Below, one piece after another: positions 36,035 through 45,245 of a stretch of DNA of 64,000 bases; position 1 is the stretch's first letter, and every line of letters begins with the position of its first letter. Location: the NCBI GenBank assembly GCA_003244205.1, contig QHBW01000032.1:1-64000 (forward strand), read 5' to 3'. Under the pieces are notes generated by a model. It saw only the letters and a program-made list of their open reading frames with translations, made no database searches and was not told the DNA's origin. The position numbers were made by a program, and so were the translations under genes. Origin of the DNA: Solirubrobacterales bacterium (lineage in GTDB: Bacteria; Actinomycetota; Thermoleophilia; Solirubrobacterales; Solirubrobacteraceae).

Positions 36035-37009
36035 TCAGCCGAGCACCGGGAGTCGGCGCTCGGTGGCGAGCGCGTCGAGCGCGTCCTGCATCGTGGCGGT
36101 GACATATTCGTAGACCTCGTCCACGTCGGGTTCGGCGCCGAAGACCTCGCGCAGGTAGATCGGCGGCAGGACCTCGACGACGATCTTGGCGGGCAGCGGG
36201 AAGTGCCCGAGCATGTCGCCGACGTTCAGGCCCCACGGCAGGGCGAGCGAGATCGGCAGCACCTTGAGACGGAACATGCGGTCGAGTCGCAGCGCGCGCG
36301 CGAGGCCGTCGCCACGGCTGAGGAAGAGCGCTGTCTCCTGCCCGCCGGCCGACACCACCGGGACGATCGGGACGTCCTGGTCGAGCGCGAGGCGGACGAA
36401 TCCGCGGCGCCCGGCGAAGTCGACGCGATGACGCTCCCAGCTCGGCCGGTGGACCTCCCAGTCGCCGCCGGGGTAGACGAGCAGGGCGGCTCCTGAGCGC
36501 AGCGCCTTCTCGGCGTTCTGCGGAGAGGCAGCCACGGTCCCGTACTTGCGCAGCAGCGCCAGCCCGGGCATCGAGAGCACGAGGTTGTGGGCGAGCTGGT
36601 AGAAGGCGCGCTCGACGCCGAAGTAGGCAGAGAATGCAAGCGTGAAGACGCTGGTGTCGGGCGTCACGTTCCCGCCGGAGTGGTTTCCGACGAGCAGGAC
36701 CGGCCCCGTCTCGGGCACGTTCTCCAGACCGCGCACCTCGGCGCGAAACCAGAGGCTCGCCAGCAGCCAGAGTCGCGGCAGGCTCTCGCGGATGTAGTCG
36801 GGATCGCGCTCGTCGAGGTCTGCCGGGGGGATACGGCTGGAGACGGCGCTCGTCAGGGCCCGGGCGATGCGTCCGAGCGGATTGCCGGCTCCCCCGCGGC
36901 GCTCGCCGCGCTGCTGGGATTCGGCCTGCTCCGGGGCCGGGCGGGCAATCGGGGCGTCGCCCGCGTGGCCGTTGCCGCGGGCGGCCTCGGCAGTGGATGG
37001 CGGCTCCAT
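36035..37009 (-). CDS. lysophospholipid/glycerolipid acyltransferase family protein
   Basis: 324 residues. Acyltransferase motifs: LVGNHSGGNVTPDT (catalytic His block, with a longer His-Asp spacing than the usual HX4D) and LLVYPGGDWEVHRPSWE, which replaces the common FPEGTR. This combination is seen in a PlsC relative close to diacylglycerol acyltransferases. About 75 polar residues precede the domain. Divergent from cysS with 61 bases between. Confidence 0.8.
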   Translation of the reverse strand: MEPPSTAEAARGNGHAGDAPIARPAPEQAESQQRGERRGGAGNPLGRIARALTSAVSSRIPPADLDERDPDYIRESLPRLWLLASLWFRAEVRGLENVPETGPVLLVGNHSGGNVTPDTSVFTLAFSAYFGVERAFYQLAHNLVLSMPGLALLRKYGTVAASPQNAEKALRSGAALLVYPGGDWEVHRPSWERHRVDFAGRRGFVRLALDQDVPIVPVVSAGGQETALFLSRGDGLARALRLDRMFRLKVLPISLALPWGLNVGDMLGHFPLPAKIVVEVLPPIYLREVFGAEPDVDEVYEYVTATMQDALDALATERRLPVLG

Positions 37010-37070
37010 CGCGAACGCAGTCTACGCGCGCGAGCCCGATCTGTTGGCGCGCGACCTAGTGTTATCCGCC

Positions 37071-38471
37071 ATGCGCGAGGTCCGCCTCCACGACACCCAC
37101 TCCGGAGAGCTGATCACGCTGCGCCCGCGAAGCGGCGGCGAGGTAGGGATCTACGCCTGCGGCCCGACCGTCTACCGGCGCATCCACGTCGGCAACGCCC
37201 GTCCCTTCGTCGTCTTCTCGCTCTTGCGGCGCTTCCTCGCCCACGAGGGCTACGCGCCGCGGCTGGTGGTCAACATCACCGACGTCAACGACAAGATCTA
37301 CGCCGAAGCGCGCGTGGCCGGCGTGAGCTCGCAGCAGCTCGCCCGCGAGATGACCGGCCACTATCTGGCCGACACCGAGGCGCTCGGACTCGGGCGCCCC
37401 GACGCCGAGCCGCTGGCCTCCGAGACGATCGCTGCGATCGTCGCTCTGATCGAGACGCTGATCGCGCGCGGCCATGCCTACGTCGCCGCCGGCGACGTCT
37501 ACTTCAGCGTGCGCTCCTTCCCCGCCTACGGCTCGCTGTCGCACCGTCAGGTCGACGACATGGACCAGGGCGAGGACAGCGAATGGGCAGAGCGCAAGCG
37601 CGATCCGCTCGACTTCGCCCTCTGGAAGGCGGCCAAGCCCGAGGAGGACAGCTCGTGGGAGGCGCCGTGGGGTCGTGGCCGGCCCGGATGGCACATCGAG
37701 TGCTCGGCGATGGCCGAGCGGCTGCTGGGACTCGGCTTCGAGGTCCACGGAGGCGGAGCCGACCTCGTCTTTCCTCACCACGAGAACGAGGCGGCCCAGA
37801 CCGTCGCTGCCCACGGCGAGCCGCTCGCTCAGATCTGGATGCACAACGGCATGCTGCGCGTCGACCGCGAGACGATGTCCAAATCGATCGGCAACGTCAC
37901 GCTGTTGCACGAGGCGATCGCACGCCACGGGCACCACGCCGTCTTGATGTACCTCTGCGGTTCCCACTACCGCAAGCCGATCGACTTCTCCGAGGCAGCG
38001 CTGGCAGAGGCCTCAGCGCGCGTCGCGCGCGTGCGCGAGGCCGGCCGGCGGCTCGCCGAAGGGCCCAGTCCGCAGGATCTGGCTCGCTGGCATGAGCAGT
38101 TCTTCGTCGCACTCGCCGATGACTTCAACACCGCCGAAGCGCTCAACGGTGCCCTCTTCCCCTGGGTCAGGGAGGCCAATGCCCGCGGCGACCGCGGCGA
38201 GACCGTCGGCGACGCCGATCTACGCGACATGCTCGCGGTGCTCGGGCTCGACGGGCTCGTCTGTGGCGAGGGCGACGAAGCGGGCGAGCTCGTCGCCGCC
38301 GGCGCGCCGGCTGACGTGCGCGCGCTCGTCGAGCGCCGCGTGCAAGCCCGGCGTAAACGGGACTTTACGCTCGCCGATCGGCTGCGCGACGAGCTCGCCG
38401 AGCTGGGATGGGAGGTGCGCGACGGCGCCGGCGAGCCGCAGCTGATCCGCTTGCGCGATCGCCCGCCGTGA
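37071..38471 (+). CDS. cysS: cysteinyl-tRNA synthetase
   Basis: 466 residues. Class I signature HVGNARP replaces HIGH, MSKSIGN is the KMSKS loop, and zinc ligands are in ACGPTVY, WHIECSAMA and FPHHENE. Start ATG 37071 (MREVRLHDTHSG) matches the usual N-terminus; the frame is open upstream but runs under the divergent acyltransferase. It overlaps rlmB by four bases (GTGA). The cysS-rlmB pair is typical of actinobacteria. Confidence 0.95.
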   Translation: MREVRLHDTHSGELITLRPRSGGEVGIYACGPTVYRRIHVGNARPFVVFSLLRRFLAHEGYAPRLVVNITDVNDKIYAEARVAGVSSQQLAREMTGHYLADTEALGLGRPDAEPLASETIAAIVALIETLIARGHAYVAAGDVYFSVRSFPAYGSLSHRQVDDMDQGEDSEWAERKRDPLDFALWKAAKPEEDSSWEAPWGRGRPGWHIECSAMAERLLGLGFEVHGGGADLVFPHHENEAAQTVAAHGEPLAQIWMHNGMLRVDRETMSKSIGNVTLLHEAIARHGHHAVLMYLCGSHYRKPIDFSEAALAEASARVARVREAGRRLAEGPSPQDLARWHEQFFVALADDFNTAEALNGALFPWVREANARGDRGETVGDADLRDMLAVLGLDGLVCGEGDEAGELVAAGAPADVRALVERRVQARRKRDFTLADRLRDELAELGWEVRDGAGEPQLIRLRDRPP

Positions 38472-39172
38472 TCGTCTACGGCCGCAACGCTGTGCGCGAA
38501 GCGATCCGCGGGCCGCGCGAGGTGCGGCGGGCATGGGCGACGGAGCGGGCGGCGGCCGACGTGCTCGATCGCTCGGCGGTAGGGGTCACGATCGTCTCGG
38601 ACCCAGCGGCGCTCGAGCGCCGCTGCGGATCGCCCGAGCACCAGGGCGTGTGCGTCGAGGTCTCCGCCTACCGCTACGCCGACGCCGCCGAGCTGGTGGG
38701 ACTCGCCAGCCCGATGATCGTCGCGCTGGACGAGATCCAGGACCCCCAGAATCTCGGCGCCGTCTGTCGCACCGCGGAGGCCGTTGGCGTAACCGGGGTC
38801 GTGATCGCCGAGCGCCGCAGTGCGGAGGTGACCGCGGCGGTGTGTCGCGCGTCCGCCGGGGCGGTCGAGCACCTGGCTGTGGCTCGCGTGCGCAACCTCG
38901 CCGACTTCCTGCTCTCCGCGCGTGACGCGGGCTGCTGGAGCTACGGGGCGGCTGCGGGCGCGGCCGTCCGCTACGACGCCCCGGACTACCGCGGCGGCGT
39001 CGTCCTCGTGCTCGGCTCTGAAGGCCGTGGCCTGCGTCCGCGCGTCGCAGCGGCGTGCGATCAGCTCGTCGCGTTGCCGCTGCGGGGAAGGGTCAGCTCG
39101 CTGAACGTCTCGGCCGCAGCCGCCGCGCTGATGTATGAAATCTTGCGTCAGCGACTTGACAGCGGCTCATAA
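38468..39172 (+). CDS. rlmB: 23S rRNA (guanosine 2'-O) methyltransferase RlmB / TrmH family
   Basis: 234 residues from GTG 38468. The SPOUT-fold motifs are LDEIQDPQNLGAVCRTAEA, VLVLGSEGRGL and LPLRGRVSSLNVSAAAAALMYE, forming the knotted SAM site. A short N-terminal L30e-like substrate domain opens with VYGRNAVREAI. RlmB methylates G2251 of 23S rRNA in E. coli. Translationally coupled to cysS. Confidence 0.9.
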   Translation: MIVYGRNAVREAIRGPREVRRAWATERAAADVLDRSAVGVTIVSDPAALERRCGSPEHQGVCVEVSAYRYADAAELVGLASPMIVALDEIQDPQNLGAVCRTAEAVGVTGVVIAERRSAEVTAAVCRASAGAVEHLAVARVRNLADFLLSARDAGCWSYGAAAGAAVRYDAPDYRGGVVLVLGSEGRGLRPRVAAACDQLVALPLRGRVSSLNVSAAAAALMYEILRQRLDSGS

Positions 39173-39329
39173 CCATGCCACGCTCCCGCGTAGGATAAGC
39201 CTGAAGTCGAACCTGAGAATCGACTTTGGGAGACCGGCGCCTCTGGGGAGGGGACGCGTCACGACAGCATCGGGTGTGCTCCGTGTGCTCTAGTGGCTCA
39301 GCGGTGCATTGCCCGGAAAGGACGCTTCC

Positions 39330-39986
39330 GTGGCCAGGTTCGCTCCCGAGTCTCAAGCTCATGTCAAGCTTGATGACTACTATCTGATTGCGCTCGCCAA
39401 ACAGGGTCGCCCCGACGCGTACGACACGCTGATGCGCCGTTACTACGGCTTCGTGCGGCTGAAGGCATCGTCGTATTTCATCGCCGGCGGTGACGGCGAC
39501 GATCTCATTCAGGAAGGGCTCGTCGGTCTCTACAAGGCCGTGCGGGACTACCGCTCCGACCGCGAGTCGAGCTTCCGCAACTTCGCCGAGCTCTGCATCA
39601 CGCGCCAGATCATCACCGCGGTGAAGACCGCGACGCGCAACAAGCACACCCCGCTCAACGGCTACGTCTCCTTCTCGACCAGCCCCGCAGGGATGGGTGG
39701 GAGCGGGGACAACGAGCCGACGCTCGACGAGCTGCTGCCGGGCTCGCCGGTGCACGACCCGGTCAACCAGGCGATCTCCTCCGAGGAGCTGCGTTCGCTT
39801 GTGGCCTGTCTGTCGACGGTGCTCTCAGAGCTCGAGTCGCGCGTGCTGTCGCTCTACCTCGACGGGCACTCCTACGAGTACATCGGCGAGCGCCTGGGGT
39901 GCGAGGCCAAGACGGTGGACAACGCGCTGCAGCGCGTGAAGCGCAAGGTGGCGGCGCATCTGGCGTCGCGCGCTGTCGCTGCGTAG
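39330..39986 (+). CDS. RNA polymerase sigma factor, SigH-type
   Basis: 218 residues from GTG 39330, which follows GGAAAGG by eight bases; a TTG at 39309 is possible. Region 2 includes GDDLIQEGLVGLYKAVRDYR and FRNFAELCITRQIITAVKTA; region 4 ends with LDGHSYEYIGERLGCEAKTVDNALQRVKRK. Length and motifs match the SigH (spo0H) group that follows rlmB in many Gram-positives. It probably directs a stationary-phase or stress set here. Confidence 0.9.
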   Translation: MARFAPESQAHVKLDDYYLIALAKQGRPDAYDTLMRRYYGFVRLKASSYFIAGGDGDDLIQEGLVGLYKAVRDYRSDRESSFRNFAELCITRQIITAVKTATRNKHTPLNGYVSFSTSPAGMGGSGDNEPTLDELLPGSPVHDPVNQAISSEELRSLVACLSTVLSELESRVLSLYLDGHSYEYIGERLGCEAKTVDNALQRVKRKVAAHLASRAVAA

Positions 39987-40011
39987 GCGCCCGCAGGGTC
40001 GGGGGTCGTCC

Positions 40012-40445
40012 GTGCTGTCGCGCTTCTACGCCGCTGTGCGCACCGCCGCGCGCGCGCAGGCCTACGTCGAGGACCTGCGCTCGCACCGCATCCGCCTGGC
40101 CTCGGTGAGCTCGAGCGGCGACGGTCCCTCCGACCACCCCCCGACGGGCTACCTCGGCAACCTTTTGATGTTCGACTCGCTGGCGTCGAATCTCGCCCAG
40201 CCCGGCGGCTCCTTCGCCGACACCAACAACGCCTCCGACATCTTCTTGTGGGGGGACAAGGACCGCTTGGTCAAGCTGCGCTCGATTCCGTGCAACACGG
40301 GCTGCCATCCGCTCAACGGCGCCTCCAGCGATCCCGTGACCAGCTACGTCGACAACTACACGCTCTTTTATCGCAACGGCCAGCTCTGATCGCAACGGCC
40401 AGCTCTGATCGCAACGGCCAGCTCTGGATGCACTACATCCCGTAG
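40012..40445 (+). pseudogene. remnant of a PD40/TolB-like beta-propeller protein
   Basis: The frame from GTG 40012 contains SDHPPTGYLGNLLMFDSLASNL and DTNNASDIFLWG, the pattern of PD40 propeller blades (viewed days, 'SDHPAISADGRYVAFDSLASNL' in intact relatives, from memory). Only about one and a half blades remain, and the front is missing. The continuous frame stops at 40389 inside a 19-bp tandem triplication. Reading through one copy gives the ending LWMHYIP and a stop at 40443-40445, evidently the original C-terminus. No signal peptide remains. It follows the sigma gene by 25 bases. Confidence 0.65.
40370..40426 (+). repeat. three identical 19-bp tandem repeats
   Basis: ATCGCAACGGCCAGCTCTG occurs at 40370-40388, 40389-40407 and 40408-40426 without differences. 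The junction creates TGA and cuts the PD40 frame. The lack of divergence between copies suggests a recent replication slip or an assembly artefact. Confidence 0.9.
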
Positions 40446-40516
40446 GAGGCAGTCGCGTGGCCCCATCGCCGAGACCCGCGGCGGGCTCTCTTCGTCGACT
40501 CGGATAGAACATCTCC

Positions 40517-42214
40517 GTGCGCGCCCACGTGCTAGCGCTCGCAGCCATGGCGAGCGTCGCCGCCGCGGCCGGCGCCGGTGGCGCCGCTGCGGCACGTGCG
40601 TCCGCTGCGGATCGCCTCGGCGCCAACCCACCGGTCCCTGGGTCGACATGGACGACGTTCGGCGGAGATCCCGGCCGAACGAACGCCGATGCAAACCCAG
40701 CGGCGCCGCTGCCCTTCGCGCCGGCGTGGACGAGCCCGTTGCTCGATGGCGACGTCTATGGTCAGCCGCTGCAGTACGGCGGTCTGGTGTACGTCGCCAC
40801 CGAGAACAACAGCGTTTACGCGCTCGACGCGACCACGGGACGCACGGTCTGGCAAGACAACGTCGGCCTCGCGGCACCGAGCAATCGCTTGGCGTGCGGC
40901 AACATCGAGCCGCGGGTCGGGATCACCAGCACCCCAGTGATCGACCCCGCGAGCAGCGCGATCTACGTCGTGGCTGACACCTGGGACGGCCAGAGCAACG
41001 CGCAGCACGTCCTGGCCGGCTACGACCTCGCCTCCGGGCGGGCGCTGTTTGCCCCCCGACCCGTGGATCCGGCCGACGGCGACTCACCAAACCAGCTGCT
41101 CCAGCGCCCGGCTTTGGCGCTGGATGGCGGCGAGGTGATCATCGGCTATGGCGGCAATGACGCTGATCACGGCGAGCAGGGCTGCGACAACTACCACGGT
41201 GCCGTCGTCGCAGCTCCGCTTGCTGGCGGCGCGAACCGCACCTACCACGTGACCGATCCCCAGGGGGCGATCTGGGGAACGAGCGGACCCGCGGTGGATG
41301 GCCACGGCTCGATCTACGTCTCAAGCGGCGACGGCAACGGGTCGCTGACCTCGGCCTTCGGGCAGTCCAACGCGGTCATCGAGCTCGACGCGGCGCTCTC
41401 GCAGCAGAGCTTCTTCACGCCAGCGGCCTGGAAGCTCGACGATCTCGCCGACCTCGACCTCGGCTCGACGGGCCCGCTGCTGCTGCCCGGCGGGCTCCTC
41501 TACCAGGACGGCAAGGACGCCCAGGGCTACCTGCTCTCCGCCGACGATCTCGGCGGGATTGGGGGTCAGCTCTACAGCGCGCCGGTGTGCCAGGGATTTG
41601 GCGGCGACGCGTATGCCGCGGGGCACATCTACGTAGGCTGCATCGACGGGACGCGCGCGCTCGCCCTCGACAGCGCCAACCGCCGCTTCGCGGTGCTCTG
41701 GCAGGCCCCAGCAACGGCGAACGGTCCGCCCGTGGTGGCCGGCGGCCTCGTTTGGACGATCGGCTACTACACCAGCCAGCTCTATGGATTCGACCCAGCG
41801 AGCGGGGCGTTGAAGGTCCAGCAGCCGCTGGCGGAAGCGATGCACTTCGCCTCTGCGGGCGTTGCCGACGGACGCCTGCTGGTGCCCGCCGGGCAGGTCG
41901 TCAGCGCGTTCACCATCGCCTCGCCGCCGCCCGGCTCCGACAGTCCGCTCGTCGTCGTGGGGGGCAGCCGTTGCCGGGTTCCGCGGCTGCGCTTCTACTC
42001 GTTGACCCGAGCCCGGCGCGCGCTCGCCCGTGCCGGCTGCCGACTCGGTCGCGTCTACAGGCCACATACGCTCGCGGCCAGTCGGCGCGCCCTCGTCAAG
42101 GGGGTGCTGGTGGTATTGCGCCAGTCCCCGCCGGCGGGAGTCTCGCTCGCTCCCGGGACGCGCATCAACCTTCGGCTCGGACACGGCCCGCCGGCCGCCC
42201 AGCGGCGCCGTTGA
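40517..42214 (+). CDS. exported PQQ-type beta-propeller with C-terminal PASTA-like domain
   Basis: 565 residues from GTG 40517, with a signal peptide of about 30 residues. Propeller blades repeat a pattern such as GGLVYVATENNSVYALDATTG, DPASSAIYVVAD and GTRALALDSANRRFAVLWQ, typical of PQQ-like (BamB-type) repeats. At 485-560 a PASTA-like domain follows: CRVPRLRFYSLTRARRALARAGC, then QSPPAGVSLAPGTRINLRLG. PASTA domains recognise cell-wall muropeptides. No dehydrogenase ligands for PQQ could be confirmed, so enzyme activity is doubtful. A role in the cell envelope is inference. Confidence 0.82.
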   Translation: MRAHVLALAAMASVAAAAGAGGAAAARASAADRLGANPPVPGSTWTTFGGDPGRTNADANPAAPLPFAPAWTSPLLDGDVYGQPLQYGGLVYVATENNSVYALDATTGRTVWQDNVGLAAPSNRLACGNIEPRVGITSTPVIDPASSAIYVVADTWDGQSNAQHVLAGYDLASGRALFAPRPVDPADGDSPNQLLQRPALALDGGEVIIGYGGNDADHGEQGCDNYHGAVVAAPLAGGANRTYHVTDPQGAIWGTSGPAVDGHGSIYVSSGDGNGSLTSAFGQSNAVIELDAALSQQSFFTPAAWKLDDLADLDLGSTGPLLLPGGLLYQDGKDAQGYLLSADDLGGIGGQLYSAPVCQGFGGDAYAAGHIYVGCIDGTRALALDSANRRFAVLWQAPATANGPPVVAGGLVWTIGYYTSQLYGFDPASGALKVQQPLAEAMHFASAGVADGRLLVPAGQVVSAFTIASPPPGSDSPLVVVGGSRCRVPRLRFYSLTRARRALARAGCRLGRVYRPHTLAASRRALVKGVLVVLRQSPPAGVSLAPGTRINLRLGHGPPAAQRRR

Positions 42215-42262
42215 GCTCAGCGGCGCACTGAGCTCAGCGACGCGCTGAGCTCAACGGCGCAC
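42212..42262. repeat. three 17-bp tandem repeats supplying both stop codons
   Basis: Units at 42212-42228, 42229-42245 and 42246-42262 share the pattern TGAGCTCAGCGGCGCAC with one to four changes. Each begins with the self-complementary TGAGCTCA. The first unit holds the TGA of the PQQ gene; the third holds the TCA that is the modC stop on the other strand. Confidence 0.85.
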
Positions 42263-43315
42263 GACTCGGGTCGCCGTCGCCTTCCAGGTCGCGGCGACAC
42301 GCATCCCGGGGTGAAGGCCAAGCTCGCGAGCGCCCCGCTCGGTGACCTCGGCCACCAGCGCCTGGGGCGCGGCGAGGGCGACGCGGACGCGCTGACCGAG
42401 AGCGGTGATCGAGACGACCTCGGCCTCGATCCGATTTTGCGCGGAGGAGCGCGACGGCGCGTCGAGCGGTTGGATCGCGATCTCCCAGGGGAACACGGTC
42501 GCCGCGACCGGGCCACGACCGCTGTCGATCGCGGTGATGCTCCCACCTCCGTCGATCTCGATGCGGGTAGTACCGTCGGCAGCGGCGTGGGCGATGCCCG
42601 TGAGCACCACCGCGCCCGCGAAGTCGGCAACGAACGCCGACGCCGGTGCGCCGGCGAGCTCGCTCGCCGTGCCCCGCTGAACCACGCGGCCGCCGTCGAT
42701 CACCCCGACACGGTCGCCGAGCAGCGCCGCCTCAGCGAAGTCGTGGGTGACCAGCACCGTCGGTACGCCGGCATCGCGGAGCAGGGCGCCGAGCTCGCGC
42801 GCCGCGCTGGACCGCGTGCGGCGGTCGAGCGCCGACAGCGGCTCGTCGAGCAGCAGCGCGCGGGGGCGCAGCGCGAGCGTCCGCGCCAGCGCCACGCGCT
42901 GGCGCTCGCCGCCCGACAGCGCGCTCGGTCGCGCGTCCGCGAGCCCCCCGATGCCGAAGCGATCGAGCAGCTCCAGCGCTCCGGCGCGGCGCTCGGAGCG
43001 CCGCCGCTTGCGCACGGGGAAGGCGACGTTGCGCCACACCGCCAGGTGCTCGAAGAGGGCGTAGTCCTGGAAGACGTAGCCACAGCGCCGCTGCTCGGGT
43101 GGACAGCTGACTCCGCGCGCGGTGTCGAGCCAGACCGCCTGACCGCAGCTGACACGGCCGCTGCTCGGCGCCAGCAGCCCGGCGATGATCCGCAGGACGC
43201 TGGTCTTGCCCGCTCCGGACGGTCCCGCGAGCGCGAGGCAGCGTCCCTCCGGCACCTCGAGCGCGATGTCGAGCTCGAAGCCAGCCCAGCGATGGCTCGC
43301 CTCAGCGCGCAGCAC
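42251..43315 (-). CDS. modC: molybdate ABC transporter ATP-binding protein
   Basis: 354 residues. Walker A GPSGAGKTS, signature LSGGERQRVALART, Walker B LLLDEP and switch VTHD are intact. A C-terminal TOBE-like half (about 235-354, RIEAEVVSITALGQRVRVAL) fits ModC/CysA-type ATPases. It drives uptake with ModB and ModA, encoded just upstream with a 14-base overlap. GTG start. Confidence 0.88.
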   Translation of the reverse strand: MLRAEASHRWAGFELDIALEVPEGRCLALAGPSGAGKTSVLRIIAGLLAPSSGRVSCGQAVWLDTARGVSCPPEQRRCGYVFQDYALFEHLAVWRNVAFPVRKRRRSERRAGALELLDRFGIGGLADARPSALSGGERQRVALARTLALRPRALLLDEPLSALDRRTRSSAARELGALLRDAGVPTVLVTHDFAEAALLGDRVGVIDGGRVVQRGTASELAGAPASAFVADFAGAVVLTGIAHAAADGTTRIEIDGGGSITAIDSGRGPVAATVFPWEIAIQPLDAPSRSSAQNRIEAEVVSITALGQRVRVALAAPQALVAEVTERGARELGLHPGMRVAATWKATATRVVRR

Positions 43316-44105
43316 GGCCGAGCAGGCTTGCTCCGGCGAGCGCCTTGATCGCGATCAGCAGCGCGGCGGAAACCGCCAGCAAGGTCGCCGACAGCGCAAG
43401 CGCGCCGGGGAAGTCCGTCGAGAAGCGGTCATAGATGGCGAGCGGAGCGGTCTGCGTGATCCCGCGGAAGGACCCGGCAAACATCAGCGTGGCGCCAAAC
43501 TCTCCCAGCGCGCGCCCCCACGCCAGCGCGAGCCCTGCGAGGATGCCGGCGCGCGCGGCGGGCAGCGCCACCGCGGCGAAGGTGCGGGCAGGACCGGCCC
43601 CGAGCGTCCGCGCCGCCTCCAGCCAGCGGGGGTCCAGCGCCGCGAAGGCCGACTGGGCCTGACGGATGTAGAAAGGGGCCGCGACGAAGACGAGCGCGGT
43701 GACGACCCCGGCGGTCTGGAGCACGAGCTGGATGTGGGCGTCCCGCAGCGCGCCGCCGAGGATGCCCTGTGGGCCGAGCGCCGCCAGCAGCCCGATGCCG
43801 GCCACGGCCGGCGGCAGGACGAGCGGCAGCTCGACCAGCGTGACCACCACGGCCTTGCCAGGGAAGGCGCGTGTCGCCAGCAGATAGGCCGCGGGCGTCC
43901 CGACAGCCACGATGATCCCGATCGCGATTGCGGTCGTCTCCAGACTCAGGCGCAGCGCGACTGCGGCCGAGGGATCCCCGAGGCTGGAGACGAGCTGGGC
44001 GGGATTGGTATTGAAGAAAATGGCCACGACGGGGAGCACGAGGAAGGCGAGGCTCGCAGCGAGCGCCAATCCGAGCAGCGCGACGAAGCCCGTGGGGCGG
44101 CTCAT
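43302..44105 (-). CDS. modB: molybdate ABC transporter permease
   Basis: 267 residues with about six membrane helices. The cytoplasmic coupling loop EAARTLGAGPARTFAAVALPAARAGI has the EAA signature, and GRALGEFGATLMFAGSF is characteristic of ModB/CysT-type permeases. The ORF is open far upstream but there overlaps modA. ATG 44105 overlaps the modA stop (ATGA). Confidence 0.9.
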   Translation of the reverse strand: MSRPTGFVALLGLALAASLAFLVLPVVAIFFNTNPAQLVSSLGDPSAAVALRLSLETTAIAIGIIVAVGTPAAYLLATRAFPGKAVVVTLVELPLVLPPAVAGIGLLAALGPQGILGGALRDAHIQLVLQTAGVVTALVFVAAPFYIRQAQSAFAALDPRWLEAARTLGAGPARTFAAVALPAARAGILAGLALAWGRALGEFGATLMFAGSFRGITQTAPLAIYDRFSTDFPGALALSATLLAVSAALLIAIKALAGASLLGRAAR

Positions 44106-44866
44106 CGCGGCGGCGGCTGGAAGCCCGCCTGGCGGAGCTGCTGGCGTCCGACGCCGGTGAGCAGCCCGCCGATGAACGCTTGCGCCTGCGGGACGTGCGC
44201 TGAGCCGCTGACCACGGCGGCGGCATAGGCGACAGTCGGTTGCAGTGACGCAGGCAGCTCGATCGCGGTCACGCGTCGCGCGCTCGCGGCGGCATCGGTG
44301 ATGTAGACGAAGCCGGCGTCGACGGCGCCCTCGGTCAGCTTGCCGACCACACCGCCGACGTCGGGCTCGCTCGAGCGGACGTTGGCGAGGATCGCGCCGC
44401 GCTGGCTCGCCGGCAGCCGCGCCAGCAGCTTGCGCGTATAGGAACCGACCGGCACCGTCGGCGCCCCGATCGCGATCGTCACCCCCGGCTTGGCGAGGTC
44501 GGCGAGCGATCTCACCTTGGTCGACCCCGCGGGGACGGCGATGATCAGGCGGTTGGCGGCGAAGACGACTGGGTGGCGCGCGAGCCCCTTGACGTAGAGC
44601 ATCTCTGGCAGCGTGGTGTTCGCCGAAGCGAACACGTCCGGCTTCACCCCCTGCTCGATCTGGGCGGCGAGCATGTCTGACCCCGCGAATGAGAGGTGCA
44701 CCGTCGCCGGGGTGAACCCCTGCGCGTAGGCGGTCAGCGCCCGCTTCAACGATGTTGCGGCCGAGACGACGAGCGATGGCTTCTCGCTCGAGCCGGCAGC
44801 TCCACATCCGATCGCCGCTGTCGCGAGCAGCGCTAGCGCCAGCGCGGGTGTGATCCGCCTAGGCAC
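44102..44866 (-). CDS. modA: molybdate-binding lipoprotein
   Basis: 254 residues. The signal peptide ends in AAIGCG, a lipobox, so the protein is anchored outside the membrane. ModA features: VSAATSLKRAL, FAGSDMLAAQIEQGVKPDVFASAN and AGFVYITDA. Captures molybdate (or tungstate) for ModBC. Its start overlaps the regulator stop. Confidence 0.92.
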   Translation of the reverse strand: MPRRITPALALALLATAAIGCGAAGSSEKPSLVVSAATSLKRALTAYAQGFTPATVHLSFAGSDMLAAQIEQGVKPDVFASANTTLPEMLYVKGLARHPVVFAANRLIIAVPAGSTKVRSLADLAKPGVTIAIGAPTVPVGSYTRKLLARLPASQRGAILANVRSSEPDVGGVVGKLTEGAVDAGFVYITDAAASARRVTAIELPASLQPTVAYAAAVVSGSAHVPQAQAFIGGLLTGVGRQQLRQAGFQPPPR

Positions 44867-45245
44867 GCTCGATCATCACCGACGTCGCCTTGATCGTGGC
44901 CGTCGCCGGCACTCCCGCGGCCAGCCCCAGCTCGACGACCGCGTCGCGGGTGACCGCCGCGACGACGCGGAAGGGGCCTGCCTGAAGCTCGACGAGCGCC
45001 ATCACGCCGTCGGCCTGGACCGAGCGCACGACGCCCTCCAGCCGGTTTCGCGCCGACAACGCATTGCCGGTGCGCGCGCGCGCCGGTTGCGCCGACAGGC
45101 GTTGCACCTCCGCGCCCGGGACGCGCCGGCGGTTGCGCTCGTCGCGGACGGTGCGCAATTTCCCCGCGCGGTCCCAGCGTCGTAACGTGTCCATGCTCAC
45201 GCCGAGGGCGCGGGCGGCGTCGGCGAGCGTCATCTCCTGCATCAT
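44859..45245 (-). CDS. HTH-TOBE transcriptional regulator of molybdate uptake
   Basis: About 128 residues. An N-terminal MerR/excisionase-type helix-turn-helix (TLADAARALGVSMDTLRRWDRAGKL) is joined to a single TOBE (Mop) domain (NRLEGVVRSVQADGVMALVELQAG ...) that binds molybdate oxyanion. This is a compact analogue of ModE. The frame begins at 45266 (MPMQC...), but that part is the palindrome; starts at 45245 or 45266 are both possible. It leads the mod operon and probably controls it through the palindrome at its own start. Confidence 0.8.
   Translation of the reverse strand: MMQEMTLADAARALGVSMDTLRRWDRAGKLRTVRDERNRRRVPGAEVQRLSAQPARARTGNALSARNRLEGVVRSVQADGVMALVELQAGPFRVVAAVTRDAVVELGLAAGVPATATIKATSVMIERA

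Noticed and set aside
39154-39194. TTGACA and TAGGAT as a promoter for the SigH-type gene
   Set aside because: The spacer is 29 bases, far too long for a standard promoter.
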